From positions 316,461 through 380,460 of the forward strand of contig BJOX01000028.1 of assembly GCA_009731375.1 (NCBI GenBank): a stretch of DNA of 64,000 nt, given 5' to 3'. Below are positions 32,266 through 43,638 of the stretch, piece by piece (positions within the stretch are counted from its first letter, which is position 1; each line of letters opens with the position of its first letter). This DNA comes from Paulinella micropora (taxonomy: Eukaryota; Cercozoa; Imbricatea; Euglyphida). Both the position numbers and the translations under genes were made by a program. The notes under the pieces are model-generated. The model saw only the letters and a list, made by a program, of their open reading frames with translations, searched no databases and had not been told where the DNA came from.

Positions 32266-34154
32266 TCCATCCACCTACCCATCTTGGATAAGAGCTTGAA
32301 TCCAACGTTGGTTTTGGATATTGTTTCTTGCAACCCCTTTTCCCTGGTCACTTCCTGAAAATAAGATATTTTTGTATGTATGTATGTATGTGTGTGTGTG
32401 TGTTGGTTTTGGATATGGTTTCTTGCAACCCCTTTTCCCTCATCACCTGAAAATAAGATATTTTTGTATGTATGTGTGTATGTATGTATGTATGTATGTA
32501 TGCATGTAGGTATGCAGGTATGTAGGTAGGTAGGTAGGTAGGTAGGTAGGTAGGTAGGTGGGTAGGTAGGTAGGGTAGGTAGGGTAGGTAGGTAGGTAGG
32601 TAAGGTAGGTAAGGTAGGTGAGGTAGGTAAGGTAGAAAAGGTAGGTAAGGTAGGTAAGGTAGGTAAGGTAAGGTAAGGTACGGTAAGGTAAGTTACGGTA
32701 AGGTAAGGTAAAGTAAGGTAAGGTAAAGTAAGGTAAGGAAAGATAAGGCTAGATAAGGTACGTAGGTAGGTAGGTAGGTAAGTAGGTAGGTAGGTAGATA
32801 GATAGGTAGGTAGGTAGGTGGGTAGGTAGGTAGGTAGGTAGGTAGGTAGGTATAGATAGATAGATAGATAGGAAGGTAGGTAGGTAGGTAGGTAGGTAGA
32901 TAGGTAGGTAGGTATGTAGGTAGAGAGGTAAGTAGGCAGCAGGTAGGCAGGCAGCAGGTAGGTAGGTAGGTAGGTAGGTAGGTAGGTAGAAGGTAGGTTG
33001 GTAGGTAGGTAGGTAGGTAGGTAGGTAGGTAGGTAGTGGGTAGTGTTACAGTGTTACAGTAGGTAGGTAGGTAGGTAGGTAGGTAGGTAGTGTTACAGTA
33101 GGTAGGCAGGTAGGTAGGTAGGTAGGTAGGTAGGTTGGTAGTTAGGTAGGTAGGTAGGTAGGTAGGTAGGTAGGTAGGTAGGCAGATAGGTAGGTAGGTA
33201 GGTAGGTAGGTAGGTAGGTAGGTAGGTAGGTAGGTAGGTAGGTNNNNNNNNNNNNNNNNNNNNNNNNNNNNNNNNNNNNNNNNNNNNNNNNNNNNNNNNN
33301 NNNNNNNNNNNNNNNNNNNNNNNNNNNNNNNNNNNNNNNNNNNNNNNNNNNNNNNNNNNNNNNNNNNNNNNNNNNNNNNNNNNNNNNNNNNNNNNNNNNN
33401 NNNNNNNNNNNNNNNNNNNNNNNNNNNNNNNNNNNNNNNNNNNNNNNNNNNNNNNNNNNNNNNNNNNNNNNNNNNNNNNNNNNNNNNNNNNNNNNNNNNN
33501 NNNNNNNNNNNNNNNNNNNNNNNNNNNNNNNNNNNNNNNNNNNNNNNNNNNNNNNNNNNNNNNNNNNNNNNNNNNNNNNNNNNNNNNNNNNNNNNNNNNN
33601 NNNNNNNNNNNNNNNNNNNNNNNNNNNNNNNNNNNNNNNNNNNNNNNNNNNNNNNNNNNNNNNNNNNNNNNNNNNNNNNNNNNNNNNNNNNNNNNNNNNN
33701 NNNNNNNNNNNNNNNNNNNNNNNNNNNNNNNNNNNNNNNNNNNNNNNNNNNNNNNNNNNNNNNNNNNNNNNNNNNNNNNNNNNNNNNNNNNNNNNNNNNN
33801 NNNNNNNNNNNNNNNNNNNNNNNNNNNNNNNNNNNNNNNNNNNNNNNNNNNNNNNNNNNNNNNNNNNNNNNNNNNNNNNNNNNNNNNNNNNNNNNNNNNN
33901 NNNNNNNNNNNNNNNNNNNNNNNNNNNNNNNNNNNNNNNNNNNNNNNNNNNNNNNNNNNNNNNNNNNNNNNNNNNNNNNNNNNNNNNNNNNNNNNNNNNN
34001 NNNNNNNNNNNNNNNNNNNNNNNNNNNNNNNNNNNNNNNNNNNNNNNNNNNNNNNNNNNNNNNNNNNNNNNNNNNNNNNNNNNNNNNNNNNNNNNNNNNN
34101 NNGGACATACATACATACATACATACATACTTACTTGCTTACTTACATACATAC

Positions 34155-34203
<49 letters not shown>

Positions 34204-34260
34204 ATACATACATATGTACATACATACATATGTATGTACATAAATATTTTTGAAAATATT
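32266..34260. repeat. Duplicated core, GGTA array and large gap
   Basis: The core TTTTGGATATTGTTTCTTGC followed by AACCCCTTTTCCCT is present at about 32313 and 32407. GGTA arrays extend from about 32500 to 33243, then there is an 859-N gap (33244-34102) and CATA repeats to about 34240. Confidence 0.9.
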
Positions 34261-34904
34261 ATCGATAAACCTGATAAAACAAAATGTAATTTTTGTCCTA
34301 GTGTGATAATCTATTGCCTTTTTGTCTCGATCCGTACAAGGAAAAATAGCATTTAGTTATCCACATCCACAACTACTGTAATTACAGTCGGTGGTGCCAC
34401 CAGCGGTGTTATATGTATTTTTGCTGTCACCGGTGCCACCTGTGCAAAAAAGCAATAGCGGTGGCCCACAAGGGAAAATTCTGTTATTTTTGCAGTGTGT
34501 ACCAGCCACAAATTTTTTTCTAAAACACATGCACAAGTGCGTGCACCACGAGTGGTGTCAGTGTCACTGCATGTCAGATCAGAGCTGCAGCGCCCAATGC
34601 GGGCGGCTCTGCAAAGACTACTACTCGCCCCGCCACCAAGGCTGCCGCGCCTAATTCGGGCTGCACTTGCTGGAAGATCGGTAAGGCGCTGCCACCNNNN
34701 NNNNNNNNNNNNNNNNNNNNNNNNNNNNNNNNNNNNNNNNNNNNNNNNNNNNNNNNNNNNNNNNNNNNNNNNNNNNNNNNNNNNNNNNNNNNNNNNNNNN
34801 NNNNNNNNNNNNNNNNNNNNNNNNATACACCCCCCCCTACTATGGCTACCCCGAAGATTGATACACCCCCCACCCCCTACCCTGGCTACACCTGTTACAC
34901 CCCG
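34261..34904. other. Junction region, no clear gene
   Basis: Unique sequence with a 128-N gap (34697-34824). The open frames here lack recognisable features. GC content rises toward the right. This is where host-like microsatellite DNA gives way to the palindromic array. Confidence 0.4.
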
Positions 34905-35756
34905 GTGTCGCGTAACGGTCGTGGTTCGAAACCTGCCTTGACCAGAGAAAGGTACTCTATAAGTGTTAGGTGCCGCGTTCGAACCACCCAGAAAAAAAGA
35001 AGCAGTGGTGCCACCCATTGTCGCGTAACGATAGTGGTTCGAAACCTGCCTTGACCAGAGAGTGATATTCTATAAGTGTTAGGGGCCGCGTTCGAGCCAC
35101 CTGAAAAAAAAATCAGGGGTGCCACCCACTTACTACCCTAATGATCAAACCAGTGTACACTTGTCTAGTCACTGGGGTGGTAGGTGGGTGGCCACCCCCC
35201 CTCTTGCTCCTCCCGCCTGTTTTTTGTGGGTGGTTCGAATTTGCCCTTACCCATATATAGCACTCTATAGATACCTGTCGTGCACGTTAGAACCACTGTT
35301 TTTTTTCGCTGAAAATTTCCCTGGAAAATGAGTGGTTCGAATTTGGCCTTGACCATAGATAGCACTCTATAGATACTTGTCGGGCACGTTAGAACCACTG
35401 TTTTTTTTCGCGGAAAATTTCCCTGGAAAATGAGTGGTTCAGATTTGGCCTTGACCATAGATAGCACTGAACCACTGTTTTTTTTCGCGGAAAATTTCCC
35501 TGAAAAATGAGTAGTTCGAATCTGGCATTACCTGGAAAGTACATGCTATAGGTACCTGGTAGGCGCGTTCGAGCCACACCCCAAAAAAAGACGCAGAAGT
35601 GGCACAGGAAGGGCAGGGGAGTGCAGGGGAGGGGGAGGCCCACCACCTACCACCCCAGTGATCAGCCAAGTGCACCAGTGCGGCACTGGTTTGGTCACAT
35701 GTGTAGTAGGTGGGTGGCTCTCCCCCCCCCCCCCCCCTGTTTTTTTTTGTGGGGGG

Positions 35757-36276
35757 GTTCGGATTTGTCCTTGACCATAGATAGCACTCTATAGATACCT
35801 GTCTGGCGCGTTCGAGCCACAGATTTTTCAAGGAAAATTTCCAGGGAAAACGAGTGGTTCGAATCCGTCCTTACCTAGAAAGTACAGACTATAGATCCCT
35901 GGCGTGCACGTTCGTGCCACCGATTTTGGCTCGCATTTCCGTGGTTCGAATCCGATGCGACAGTGGCGGGTGGTGNNNNNNNNNNCCGGGGTAGTAGGTG
36001 GGTGGCTCTCCCCCCTGTTCCCCCCCCCCCCCCCCGCCTGTTTTTTTTAGTGGGGTGGTTCGGATTTGTCCTTGACCATAGATAGCACTCTATAGATACC
36101 TGTCTGGCGCGTTCGAGCCACAGATTTTTCAAGGAAAATTTCCAGGGAAAACGAGTGGTTCGAATCCGTCCTTACCTAGAAAGTACAGACTATAGATCCC
36201 TGGCGTGCACGTTCGTGCCACCGATTTTGGCTCGCATTTCCGTGGTTCGAATCCGATGCGACAGTGGCGGGTGGTG
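35757..36276. repeat. Exact 219-bp direct duplication around a 10-N gap
   Basis: 35757-35975 is identical to 36058-36276 (offset 301), with the N gap 35976-35985 directly after the first copy. This is more likely an assembly overlap that was not merged than a true duplication. Confidence 0.75.
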
Positions 36277-36286
36277 GCACCGGAGA

Positions 36287-36478
36287 GTGGTTCGTTTTTG
36301 ACCTTGACAAGCAAGTGTACACTAATAGATGAGTTGGGTGGCGCAGAGGTAAAAAACGAACCACCGGTGCACTTGGTTATCCGCGCGCTTTTGAATCGGG
36401 TGGTTCGTTTTTGACCTTGACCAGCAAGTGTACACTAATAGATAAGTTGGGTGGCGCAGAGGTCAAAAACGAACCACC
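36287..36478. repeat. Two consecutive large stem-loops
   Basis: GGTGGTTCGTTTTTGACCT at 36399-36417 is perfectly inverted at 36460-36478 (19-bp arms, 42-nt loop). The preceding unit has 18-nt arms at 36287-36304 and 36347-36364 with one mismatch and the same loop length. Both loops contain the 10-bp palindrome AGTGTACACT. Confidence 0.85.
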
Positions 36479-36614
36479 GCATTGTGTGTGTGTGAATTGT
36501 AGGGTGGGCGCACTTGGCTATCCGCCGGGGTCTGGCTCTGCGCGCGTGTACATAGGCGGCCTTTGGGCCCAACCAACAAGGAAAAGACAGTTAGGATATG
36601 ATTTTATTGAATCG

Positions 36615-37496
36615 CTACAACTCGCTGAGTTTTCTGGCTAGGCGCTGGAAGACAGTCTGCAGGCGCCTGTTGATACTGTCTTTCACTGCAGTCCAGTACA
36701 GGCGCTGGTAGCGCTTGTAGAAGCGCCAGGCTCCTCTGGACTCGTCGGGGTCGACGTACATCAAGCTCTCTTCATCCTCTACCCCGGGGCCGTGGTGTCC
36801 CATCCATTCTTTTTGGAACTCCGCCTCGTGGATGACGGGGTTGTTGGCCAGGGCCTCGTGCTTCCTACCCCTGCCGCCGTACCAGTCCCGCCAGGAGTGG
36901 AACGGGCACAGCTTTTGGATCAGGTCGTAGAGGTCCCCGCGCTCGTCGCGGGATAGGCCCGCCAGGGCTCCCTTGGGTAGCGGACTGTAATAAGCAGGGG
37001 TCGGCAGGTAGCTACAAACTAGTTGGGCACAGACTGCCGCCATGTACTTGCCCAGCCACTTGGCCACCGGGGCGTGCAGGGTCTGCAGCTCCAGCGGCAG
37101 GTCGGGAACGCCCCAGCTGGCGGGCCGGTACGGGTCGGTAGGCACGCGGAGCAAGGCGAGGTCCAACAGGGAGAGCAGTGGCGCTTCCTCTGGCTGTAGT
37201 GCGGTAGCGGCCAGCGGGGACCAGGGATAGGGCGAGGCGGTCAGCCGCAGGCGCCGGTCGGTGGTATTCAGGCCGTGGGCAGCCGCCTCGACCAGCAGTG
37301 CGTACCAGTCGACGTCCTTGCACGGGTGTCGGTCGGCGTCCAGCCGGGCCACGGCGGCCGGGTCACAGGGGGCGGGGACGTAGGCAACCGGCGGGGCGAG
37401 CGCGGCCAGGCGGCCGCCGGGCAGGATGGTGCGGCGGCGCTTGGTGGGGCGGGCGGTGGCGGCGGTGGCACCCATGGCGGCAGAATTTCGACTCAT
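36615..37496 (-). CDS. Virus-region protein of unknown function, 293 aa
   Basis: First gene of the dense region, starting at the ATG at 37496. It carries an N-terminal basic cluster (PTKRRRTIL, about residues 17-25) that could be a nuclear localisation or packaging signal. The body has several Trp/Tyr-rich motifs (HSWRDWYGG, AWRFYKRYQRLYW) and an acidic stretch before the C terminus. It appears intact, with viral-type codon use and no introns. It is divergent from the 72-residue gene at 38013, and the spacer between them holds iteron-like repeats. I do not recognise the family. Confidence 0.6.
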   Translation of the reverse strand: MSRNSAAMGATAATARPTKRRRTILPGGRLAALAPPVAYVPAPCDPAAVARLDADRHPCKDVDWYALLVEAAAHGLNTTDRRLRLTASPYPWSPLAATALQPEEAPLLSLLDLALLRVPTDPYRPASWGVPDLPLELQTLHAPVAKWLGKYMAAVCAQLVCSYLPTPAYYSPLPKGALAGLSRDERGDLYDLIQKLCPFHSWRDWYGGRGRKHEALANNPVIHEAEFQKEWMGHHGPGVEDEESLMYVDPDESRGAWRFYKRYQRLYWTAVKDSINRRLQTVFQRLARKLSEL

Positions 37497-37641
37497 TTTT
37501 TTGGGAGTGTTTCCTGGGTCGGGGCCGACTCGGATTGTGGGCTGGTCGGGGGCAGTCCGTTACTTTTTTGGGCTGGCTTAGGTCGAGGTCGCGGCACGCG
37601 CCCGTTTGGTAGGTTCAGGCACGTGTTGCATTTTTGTCCCG

Positions 37642-37795
37642 CCAGTGATATGGCCGAAATTCAGTGATACGGACAAAAAAGGCAGTGATATGGGAAAAAA
37701 GGCAGTGATATGGCCGAAATTCAGTAATACTGACAAAAAAGGCAGTGACACGAGAAAAAAATGCAGTGATATGGGAAAAAAAGGCAGTCGCCAGA
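37642..37795. promoter_or_regulatory. Iteron-like repeats between divergent genes
   Basis: Seven copies of CAGTGATATGG-like sequence (variants CAGTGATACGG, CAGTAATACTG, CAGTGACACGA) are interspersed with A-rich GACAAAAAAGG-type spacers. They occupy the ~500-bp intergenic region between divergent genes. Direct repeats of this kind are typical of replication-origin iterons or multi-site regulatory regions. Which applies here is inference. Confidence 0.55.
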
Positions 37796-38012
37796 CCGGG
37801 CCGGCACGTGCCCCTACCTCTGTCGATACCTTGTTATTCTTGGGTTCAGAGAACCCATGAAGTACCCTGAGCCGGAACTAGACTATTGCCATTTCTGCCC
37901 CCGCCACTGGTTGAGGGCGTTTTCCCGGAAATTTACCGCGCCGCAAAACACACTAAATTTGCTTGTCCCCTTTTCAATTCTGTTTTTTTCCTCTGGTTCT
38001 ATTAATTACGAA

Positions 38013-38231
38013 ATGTTAGCAGTTTGTCCTACCTGTGGCGCCTGCTTTTTCGAAGGCCAGCTGTATTGGTCAGGGACAGGGAAAAGAGGCGACCCCAAGG
38101 ATCTTGCATCGCTCGTCTGCAGACCCTATGGCGACTGCGCCTGCATCAACCCCGCGCGAGACGTCCCCGGCGGAGACACTTGGGCGGAGCGGATGCGCTT
38201 CGTTGACAATTTCCTGGACGAGATTCTGTAA
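38013..38231 (+). CDS. Small Cys-rich putative zinc-binding protein, 72 aa
   Basis: I prefer the start at 38013 (MLAVCPTCG...) because it directly follows an ATTAATTACGAA spacer like those before other virus genes. An upstream ATG at 37857 would add 52 unremarkable residues. CPTCG near the N terminus plus the later C-R-P-Y-G-D-C-A-C cluster suggests a zinc ribbon. The length and N-terminal CxxCG recall the RNA polymerase subunit RPB10, but the RPB10 CCRR signature is absent, so I do not call it that. Confidence 0.5.
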   Translation: MLAVCPTCGACFFEGQLYWSGTGKRGDPKDLASLVCRPYGDCACINPARDVPGGDTWAERMRFVDNFLDEIL

Positions 38232-38287
38232 AATAATTTTAAAAAAACTTATTCTCTTGTTCTCTTAAAGCAGCAAAGGGGGGCAAA

Positions 38288-41200
38288 ATGGAAGTGGCTA
38301 GGTCGTACAAGCGCCGCCGGCTCGACGGTGCGACCGACGACTTTGTGCTGCCGGTTGACGGACAGAGCGGCGACGTCCTTGTCTCGGACGGTGACGGGGG
38401 CGTGAGATGGGCAACAGGCGGCGTGGCCGCGAACGACGCGGTAGCCCTCAACACCGCTCACAGACTGACTACGTCCGGGAACCCGCACTTGGTTGATCTA
38501 GCCGATCTGATCACCTTGACACTGGACACCGAAGCCAAAACTAACCAGCCGGCAGGGATGACTTCCAACAGCTCCGCTGGCTTTGTGGCCTCGGCCTCTA
38601 GCAATTCTGCGCAAGCCTACCTAGCTTTTGACAGCGACTTCTCGACCTTGTGGGGCACCACTGCGCCCGACGGCTACAGCGGCAACAACTACACTGGCAT
38701 GATCGAGACGATGGTCGATAATCTCACGGTGGTAGGCGCGTGGCTCCAGCTCGATCTGGGNNNNNNNNNNCAAAATCGCTGCTTATCACTTCACGTCTGC
38801 GGGTGCTATTACCGCGCCCAGGGACTGGGTAGTCGCTTATAGCGCGGACGGCAGCCGGTGGTTCACTTGGGACAGCCAGACGGCCCAGACCTTTGTCGGC
38901 GACAGCCTGCGCACGTTCACGCCAGCGGCACCGGCCGAGTANNNNNNNNNNTCGCATAATCTGCACTAAAAACAACGGGGCGGGTGTCTGGTACATGCGG
39001 AGCCTGGCCTTCGACTACCAGCTGTACAATGCCGGCTGCATCGAGAACACCAGTTATCCGACCAAGGCATCGCAGCTAGCGCCCAAGGCGTACGTCGACC
39101 ACCAGGTGGCAGGAGCAGTGAAGTTTCCGTCGATCATGCCTACCCAAAACGACTGTGTCGTGACCAAGGACAGGACGCTCAAGCAGCCGTCTTTGGCTCC
39201 TAGCGGTAATGGCGCGATCGTGCTCATGGACACAGACTTTACAGTCACAACGATCCCGGACACTCTCGCGAGGCTGCCGGACCCTCTGCCCGCCTCGACC
39301 GCGCAGCTGGTGACGGTCGATCCAGACGGCGTGCTAGGCCTAAGCAGCCAAGTAAGCTCGTCGACGCTCACGCTGACAGGGGCTGGCGGCAACAGTACGC
39401 TTTCCGCGCCTGCCACTGGCTCCGTCGCGCTCAAGCTGCCTGTGGCCCTGCCCAGCGCAGGCACCAAGCAGTTCGTCACGCTCGACAGCGCGGGCCAGTT
39501 CGCTACCGGTGCCATTGGCTTCCAAGGGGGAGACAGTGTAGCAATCGGGACTTCCGCGGGCGACGGACAGCAACCATTCGCCGTCGCGATAGGCACTCAG
39601 GCAGGCGCGAGTGGACAGGGCCAGTTTGGAGTTGCTGCTGGCTACCGGGCGGGATACTCTGGCCAGTCGGATCTCGCCGTCGCGATCGGTGCCTACTCCA
39701 CGGAGAGCACACAAGGCAATTCATCAGTCTCTGTCGGTCCCTATGCTAGTACGCTCGGCGTACGGTCGGTTGGGATCGGCAGTACGGCTATCACGGGTGC
39801 TGCCGCCCAGGAATCGGTCGCAATAGGCTACAGAGCAAAAGCAGCGACATCCCGCTCGATTGTACTGAACGCCACGGGCGCTGAATTAGTGTCCGCTAGC
39901 ACCGATGCTGCTTATATCAAGCCGTTGAGGTCGGGCGTCGATTCTACTACCAGTGAGAAGGCGACACAGTGGAACAGCACGACCGGCGAACTCACCACCT
40001 CTAAATTTACACTCCCGCTTTCGCTGCCCGCCAGCACGTCACTCGTTTCCTTGACGAGCGCGGGCCAGGTAGGCGCGTCTGCGCTCAAGGTACCGGCGTC
40101 ACTGCCTGGCAGCACGTCACTGTTGACACTCGATTCCGGTGGCCAGCTCGCGACAGGGGCTGTTAGCTCGCTGTCACTCAGCGGGGCTGGAGGCACCAGC
40201 ACGCTTTCCGCTCCTGCCTCTGGCTCCTCTGCACTCAAGTTGCCGGCCGCGTTGCCCTCTACCGGACAGACAGCCCTGGTCACATTAGACAGCAGCGGCA
40301 ACTTGGGCACTGGCGCCGCGAATTCGCTAGCGCTGGTAGCTTGGGACCCCTACACGTTTCCTGTGTTCAGCAACTACACTTACGGCAGCACGTGGACAGC
40401 GACAGTGAGCAGCGAAGAGGTCGGTTCCTGGCAAGCCTGGAAAATGTTTGACAACGTCACTGCCGGAGATACAGGCTGGGTCAGCAAGAACTACTACACG
40501 TATCCAGCAGGGGATTACGATGTGGCGGGCGCGGGCGCGAACGCACAAACCACCAACGGGATACAAGGAGAGTGGTTCCAGCTGCGTCGCTCTGATGGTG
40601 CGCGGATGCTGCTGTCGAGTTTTGATTGGTACCCTCGTGTTTATGTCGGGGATTCAACTGGATTATATGCAACCTGGCCAAAAAGTCTTGCGGTACTAGG
40701 CTCGAACGACGCTGCCGACCCTCCCACTAACTGGACGGTGCTGTACCAGAACACCAGCATCTCTTCTTGGGCAGTAAATGAGGTTTCGAGGACGTTTACA
40801 CTCACCACTTCGTATACAGCTACTAATTACTTCAGAGTCCATCGCTGGGTCATCGAAAAGATCTACCCTGGAGGAAACAGTGCAGCCCGCTGGGTACGTT
40901 GCGCAGAGCTGAAACCTAACTTTGCAGCCGCTGCTGCCAGCTCGTTGTCACGCAGTGGGGCTGGAGGTACCAGTGCACTTTCAGCCCAGCTTCCGGCTCT
41001 TCTTCGATCAGGCTACCAACCGCCCTGCCTGGCAGCACTTCGCTAGTGACACTCGACTCCGGTGGCCAGCTCGCGACAGGGGCTGCTAGCTCGCTATCAC
41101 TCAGCGGGGCTGGAGGCACCAGCACCCTTTCCGCTCCGGCGTCTGGCACCTCTGCACTCAAGCTGCCGACCGCTCTACCAAGCAGTACTAGCTTCGTGTC

Positions 41201-43601
41201 GCTGGGCTCCGACGGCGCGCTGCTGTACGGGGACCAGGCTATCTCTCATGGTCTGAGCCTTGTAGCCACTTCGTACGTGAAGAAGCCCGACAGCATGGCG
41301 AGTAACAGTTGGAACGGCCTGGTTGCGAGTGCGTCCACTGCCGGGAACGGCAACGCGTACGACGGCTTCAACACGGGCTCAAACTTTTCATGGCAGAGCA
41401 ACACTAGTACCTACAATGCCACGAGCGGCGCCTACACTTCCAGTTCCAGCAAAACGTTTTCGGGTGTAGCGTACCCCGGAGAGTGGCTCCAGCTAGATTT
41501 TGGCACTGGGGTCGTCCTGCAACAGTACTACCTGCAAGCCCAGTCCAGCGGTCTGGATAAATCGCCAAAGACTTGGCAGGTGGGCACGTCGTTAGACGGC
41601 ACTACCTGGACGCTGTGGCACACTAGCTCGTACACCTTTGTCGATGGCACTTCCATCACTCTCGCGCCGACCGACACCGCCAGGGCCGCCCGGTACGTGG
41701 CCATCGTGGTTGCTACTATCAAGGCAGGAGGGAGTTCTAGCTGGTGCGGAATCAACCACTTTGGCTTTGACTACACCTCGTGCCCCGCGATCAAGAACAT
41801 AGCGGCGCCGCTCACCACCACCGACGCTGCCAACAAGGCCTACGTAGACGGGCACACGCATACGTCGCCAATGACGATCGGCACCTCTACGATTGCGAGC
41901 ACGGGGACGGTCGCGCTGAGTCTACCTAGCGCGCTGCCTGCCAGCACTTCTCTGACGTCGCTGACCTCTGCGGGGCAACTAAGCGCCTCTGCGCTCAAGG
42001 TGCCGGTGTCTCTGCCTGGTAGCACTTTGCTGGTGACACTTGATTCTAGTGGCCAGCTAGCGACAGGGGCTGCTAGCTCACTGTCACTTAGCGGGGCGGG
42101 CGGCACCAGCACGCTCTCCGCTCCGGCTTCTGGTTCTTCTGCACTCCTGCTGCCGACCGCGCTGCCGTCCAACACGTCCTTCGTCTCCTTGTCCAGCGGA
42201 GGGCAGTTAGCCGCCTCTTCTGTCAGAGTGCCTGCTAGCCTGCCCGGCTCGACGTCTTTGGTCACGCTGGACTCGGCGGGTCAGCTTGCGGCCAGCTCGT
42301 TGTTGCCAGCCTCCACGCCGGCCCAGACTGCCGTTCTGAGCCTGACTTCTGCGGGGCAGATGGTGACCCAGAGCACTTCCACCACGGTTGTGACTTCTGG
42401 TTCAGTGGCGCTGCCGACCTGGACTTCCATGTCGGCCTATACGCCTACCACGGACCCTAACTGGGTGCTCAGCCACTCTTCCGCGCAAGTAAGCCAGGAG
42501 AGCTGGAGAGTTTTCGATGGTGTCGCTGCCAATGGCTGGACTAGCCTCGGCAACTACAACTCGGACGGGAGTATCAACACGACCAACAACGCCGTTACCA
42601 ACGTGGGCGGCAGCAACGTGTACGGCGAGTACTTTACGCTCCAGCACACGCGGCGCCGGTACAGGATCACGAGCTTCGCGTTGACCAACGGAGTTACTCT
42701 TAGTACCTCAACCAAAAGCTTCACGTTGGCGGGGTCGGACAATGGCAGTACCTGGACACTGGTCTGGTCGGGTAACTTCTCTTTTACCACGACGTCACAG
42801 ACCCTGAACTCGAGCGCGCCCGCTTCGACCGCGTTCTATTACTACCACCGGTTTATTGTCACTTCGGTACATTCGAGTGCCGCGTCCGTCGTGGGGACCT
42901 TTGCGCCCGTCGTTGAGTCCGAGGGTGTGTCGGCCACTGCCACTGGCCTCACGGGCGTGGATTCGATCGTGTGCGGCAAAAACACGCTGAAGTTGCCGAC
43001 CGCGCTGCCCTCCGCCGGCACGGATCGCGTGCTCCAAATCAACGACCTCGGCGAGTTCGAGCTGGGCACCTGGGACCGTGGCCACTGGCTGACGAGTGAC
43101 ACGGCCGTCACTGTTAATAGCGGGGCTGGCAGGAAGATCCCGGTCGATGGCGTAGTGAGGCTGGCGCCCGTGTACGGCAACATCACCGTAAGCCATGCCA
43201 ACGGCTTCACGACCTGGCAGAACACGTCCGGTATGCCCAGGAAATGGCTGATCACTGCCTCGTTCAAGTTTATTACCTCGGCAGCGGCTACCAACAACCC
43301 GCCGACCAGTGGCGCCTATTACGATGTCTGGGTCGAAAGGAATTTAGTGAAACCCGCCTCAAGCACCGGCGTACAGCAGACAGAAGCCAATTTTCAGGCG
43401 ACAACTACCGCCCATGGGCTCTATGGCAACGGGCGGTTCGCTTCGCCCAGCCTGTCGGGCATCATGGAAGTGGCGGCAAATGAGTATATCTGGTTCGAAG
43501 CCTTTGGCGACACGCAAGGCGGTGTCACGTGGAGCCTTGTCGTCGGCGGTTCAACTGTTTATTCAAGAGGCAGAGTGTCTATTACGGAGATCCCGGGCTA
43601 A
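38288..43601 (+). CDS. Giant composite fibre/adhesin, ~1,770 aa, interrupted by two gaps and one frameshift
   Basis: One gene is split by 10-N gaps at 38761-38770 and 38942-38951, whose estimated lengths break the frame, and by a one-base loss near 40988 where a GCCCCAG-type run is expected. It reads as a virion attachment fibre: a basic N-terminal motif (YKRRRLDG), four discoidin/F5-8C-like beta domains (about 38560-39030, 40345-40920, 41270-41790, 42420-42930), a YadA-type head with SVAIG/AVAIG repeats at about 39535-39870, five trunk repeats containing SLSGAGGTSTLSAP (about 39370, 40170, 40950, 41095, 42080), and a C-terminal C1q/TNF-like knob (about 43130-43600). It probably trimerises and binds surface glycans. 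The family assignments are by motif. Confidence 0.75.
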
Positions 43602-43638
43602 TTTTTTTTTCTTTCGAGTCTGTATTTTTTAATTAAAA

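Larger units (their letters stand above)
34905..36480. repeat. Array of ~70-bp palindrome-bounded units
   Basis: Around a dozen units, each opening with GTGGTTCGAA-like sequence and closing with the inverse (TTCGAACCAC or GTTCGAGCCAC), 45-50 nt apart. Examples are 34921-34988, about 35033-35100, 35230-35296, 35331-35397, 35510-35578, 35754-35820, 35851-35918, 36055-36121 and 36153-36220. Interiors share TTGACCATAGATAGCACTCT or CTTACCTAGAAAGTACAGAC types. The arms contain TGGTTCGAATCC, which resembles a pol III B box, but no A box accompanies them. The array lies directly left of the virus-like genes. Confidence 0.8.

Noticed and set aside
34353-35660. Minus-strand ORFs across the palindromic array
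   Set aside because: They are repetitive translations of the units (recurring PLIFQGNF and ARTRLPGTYS-like peptides), so not independent genes.
34905-36480. tRNA or tRNA-derived genes suggested by many GGTTCGAATCC (B-box-like) motifs
   Set aside because: No A boxes at suitable distance and no cloverleaf. The motif is simply part of the inverted arms.
37857-38012. 52-residue N-terminal extension of the Cys-rich protein
   Set aside because: An AT-rich virus-type spacer lies directly before the internal ATG at 38,013, and the extension has no recognisable features.
38013-38231. RNA polymerase subunit RPB10
   Set aside because: Similar size and N-terminal CxxCG, but the conserved CCRR motif and flanking residues are missing.
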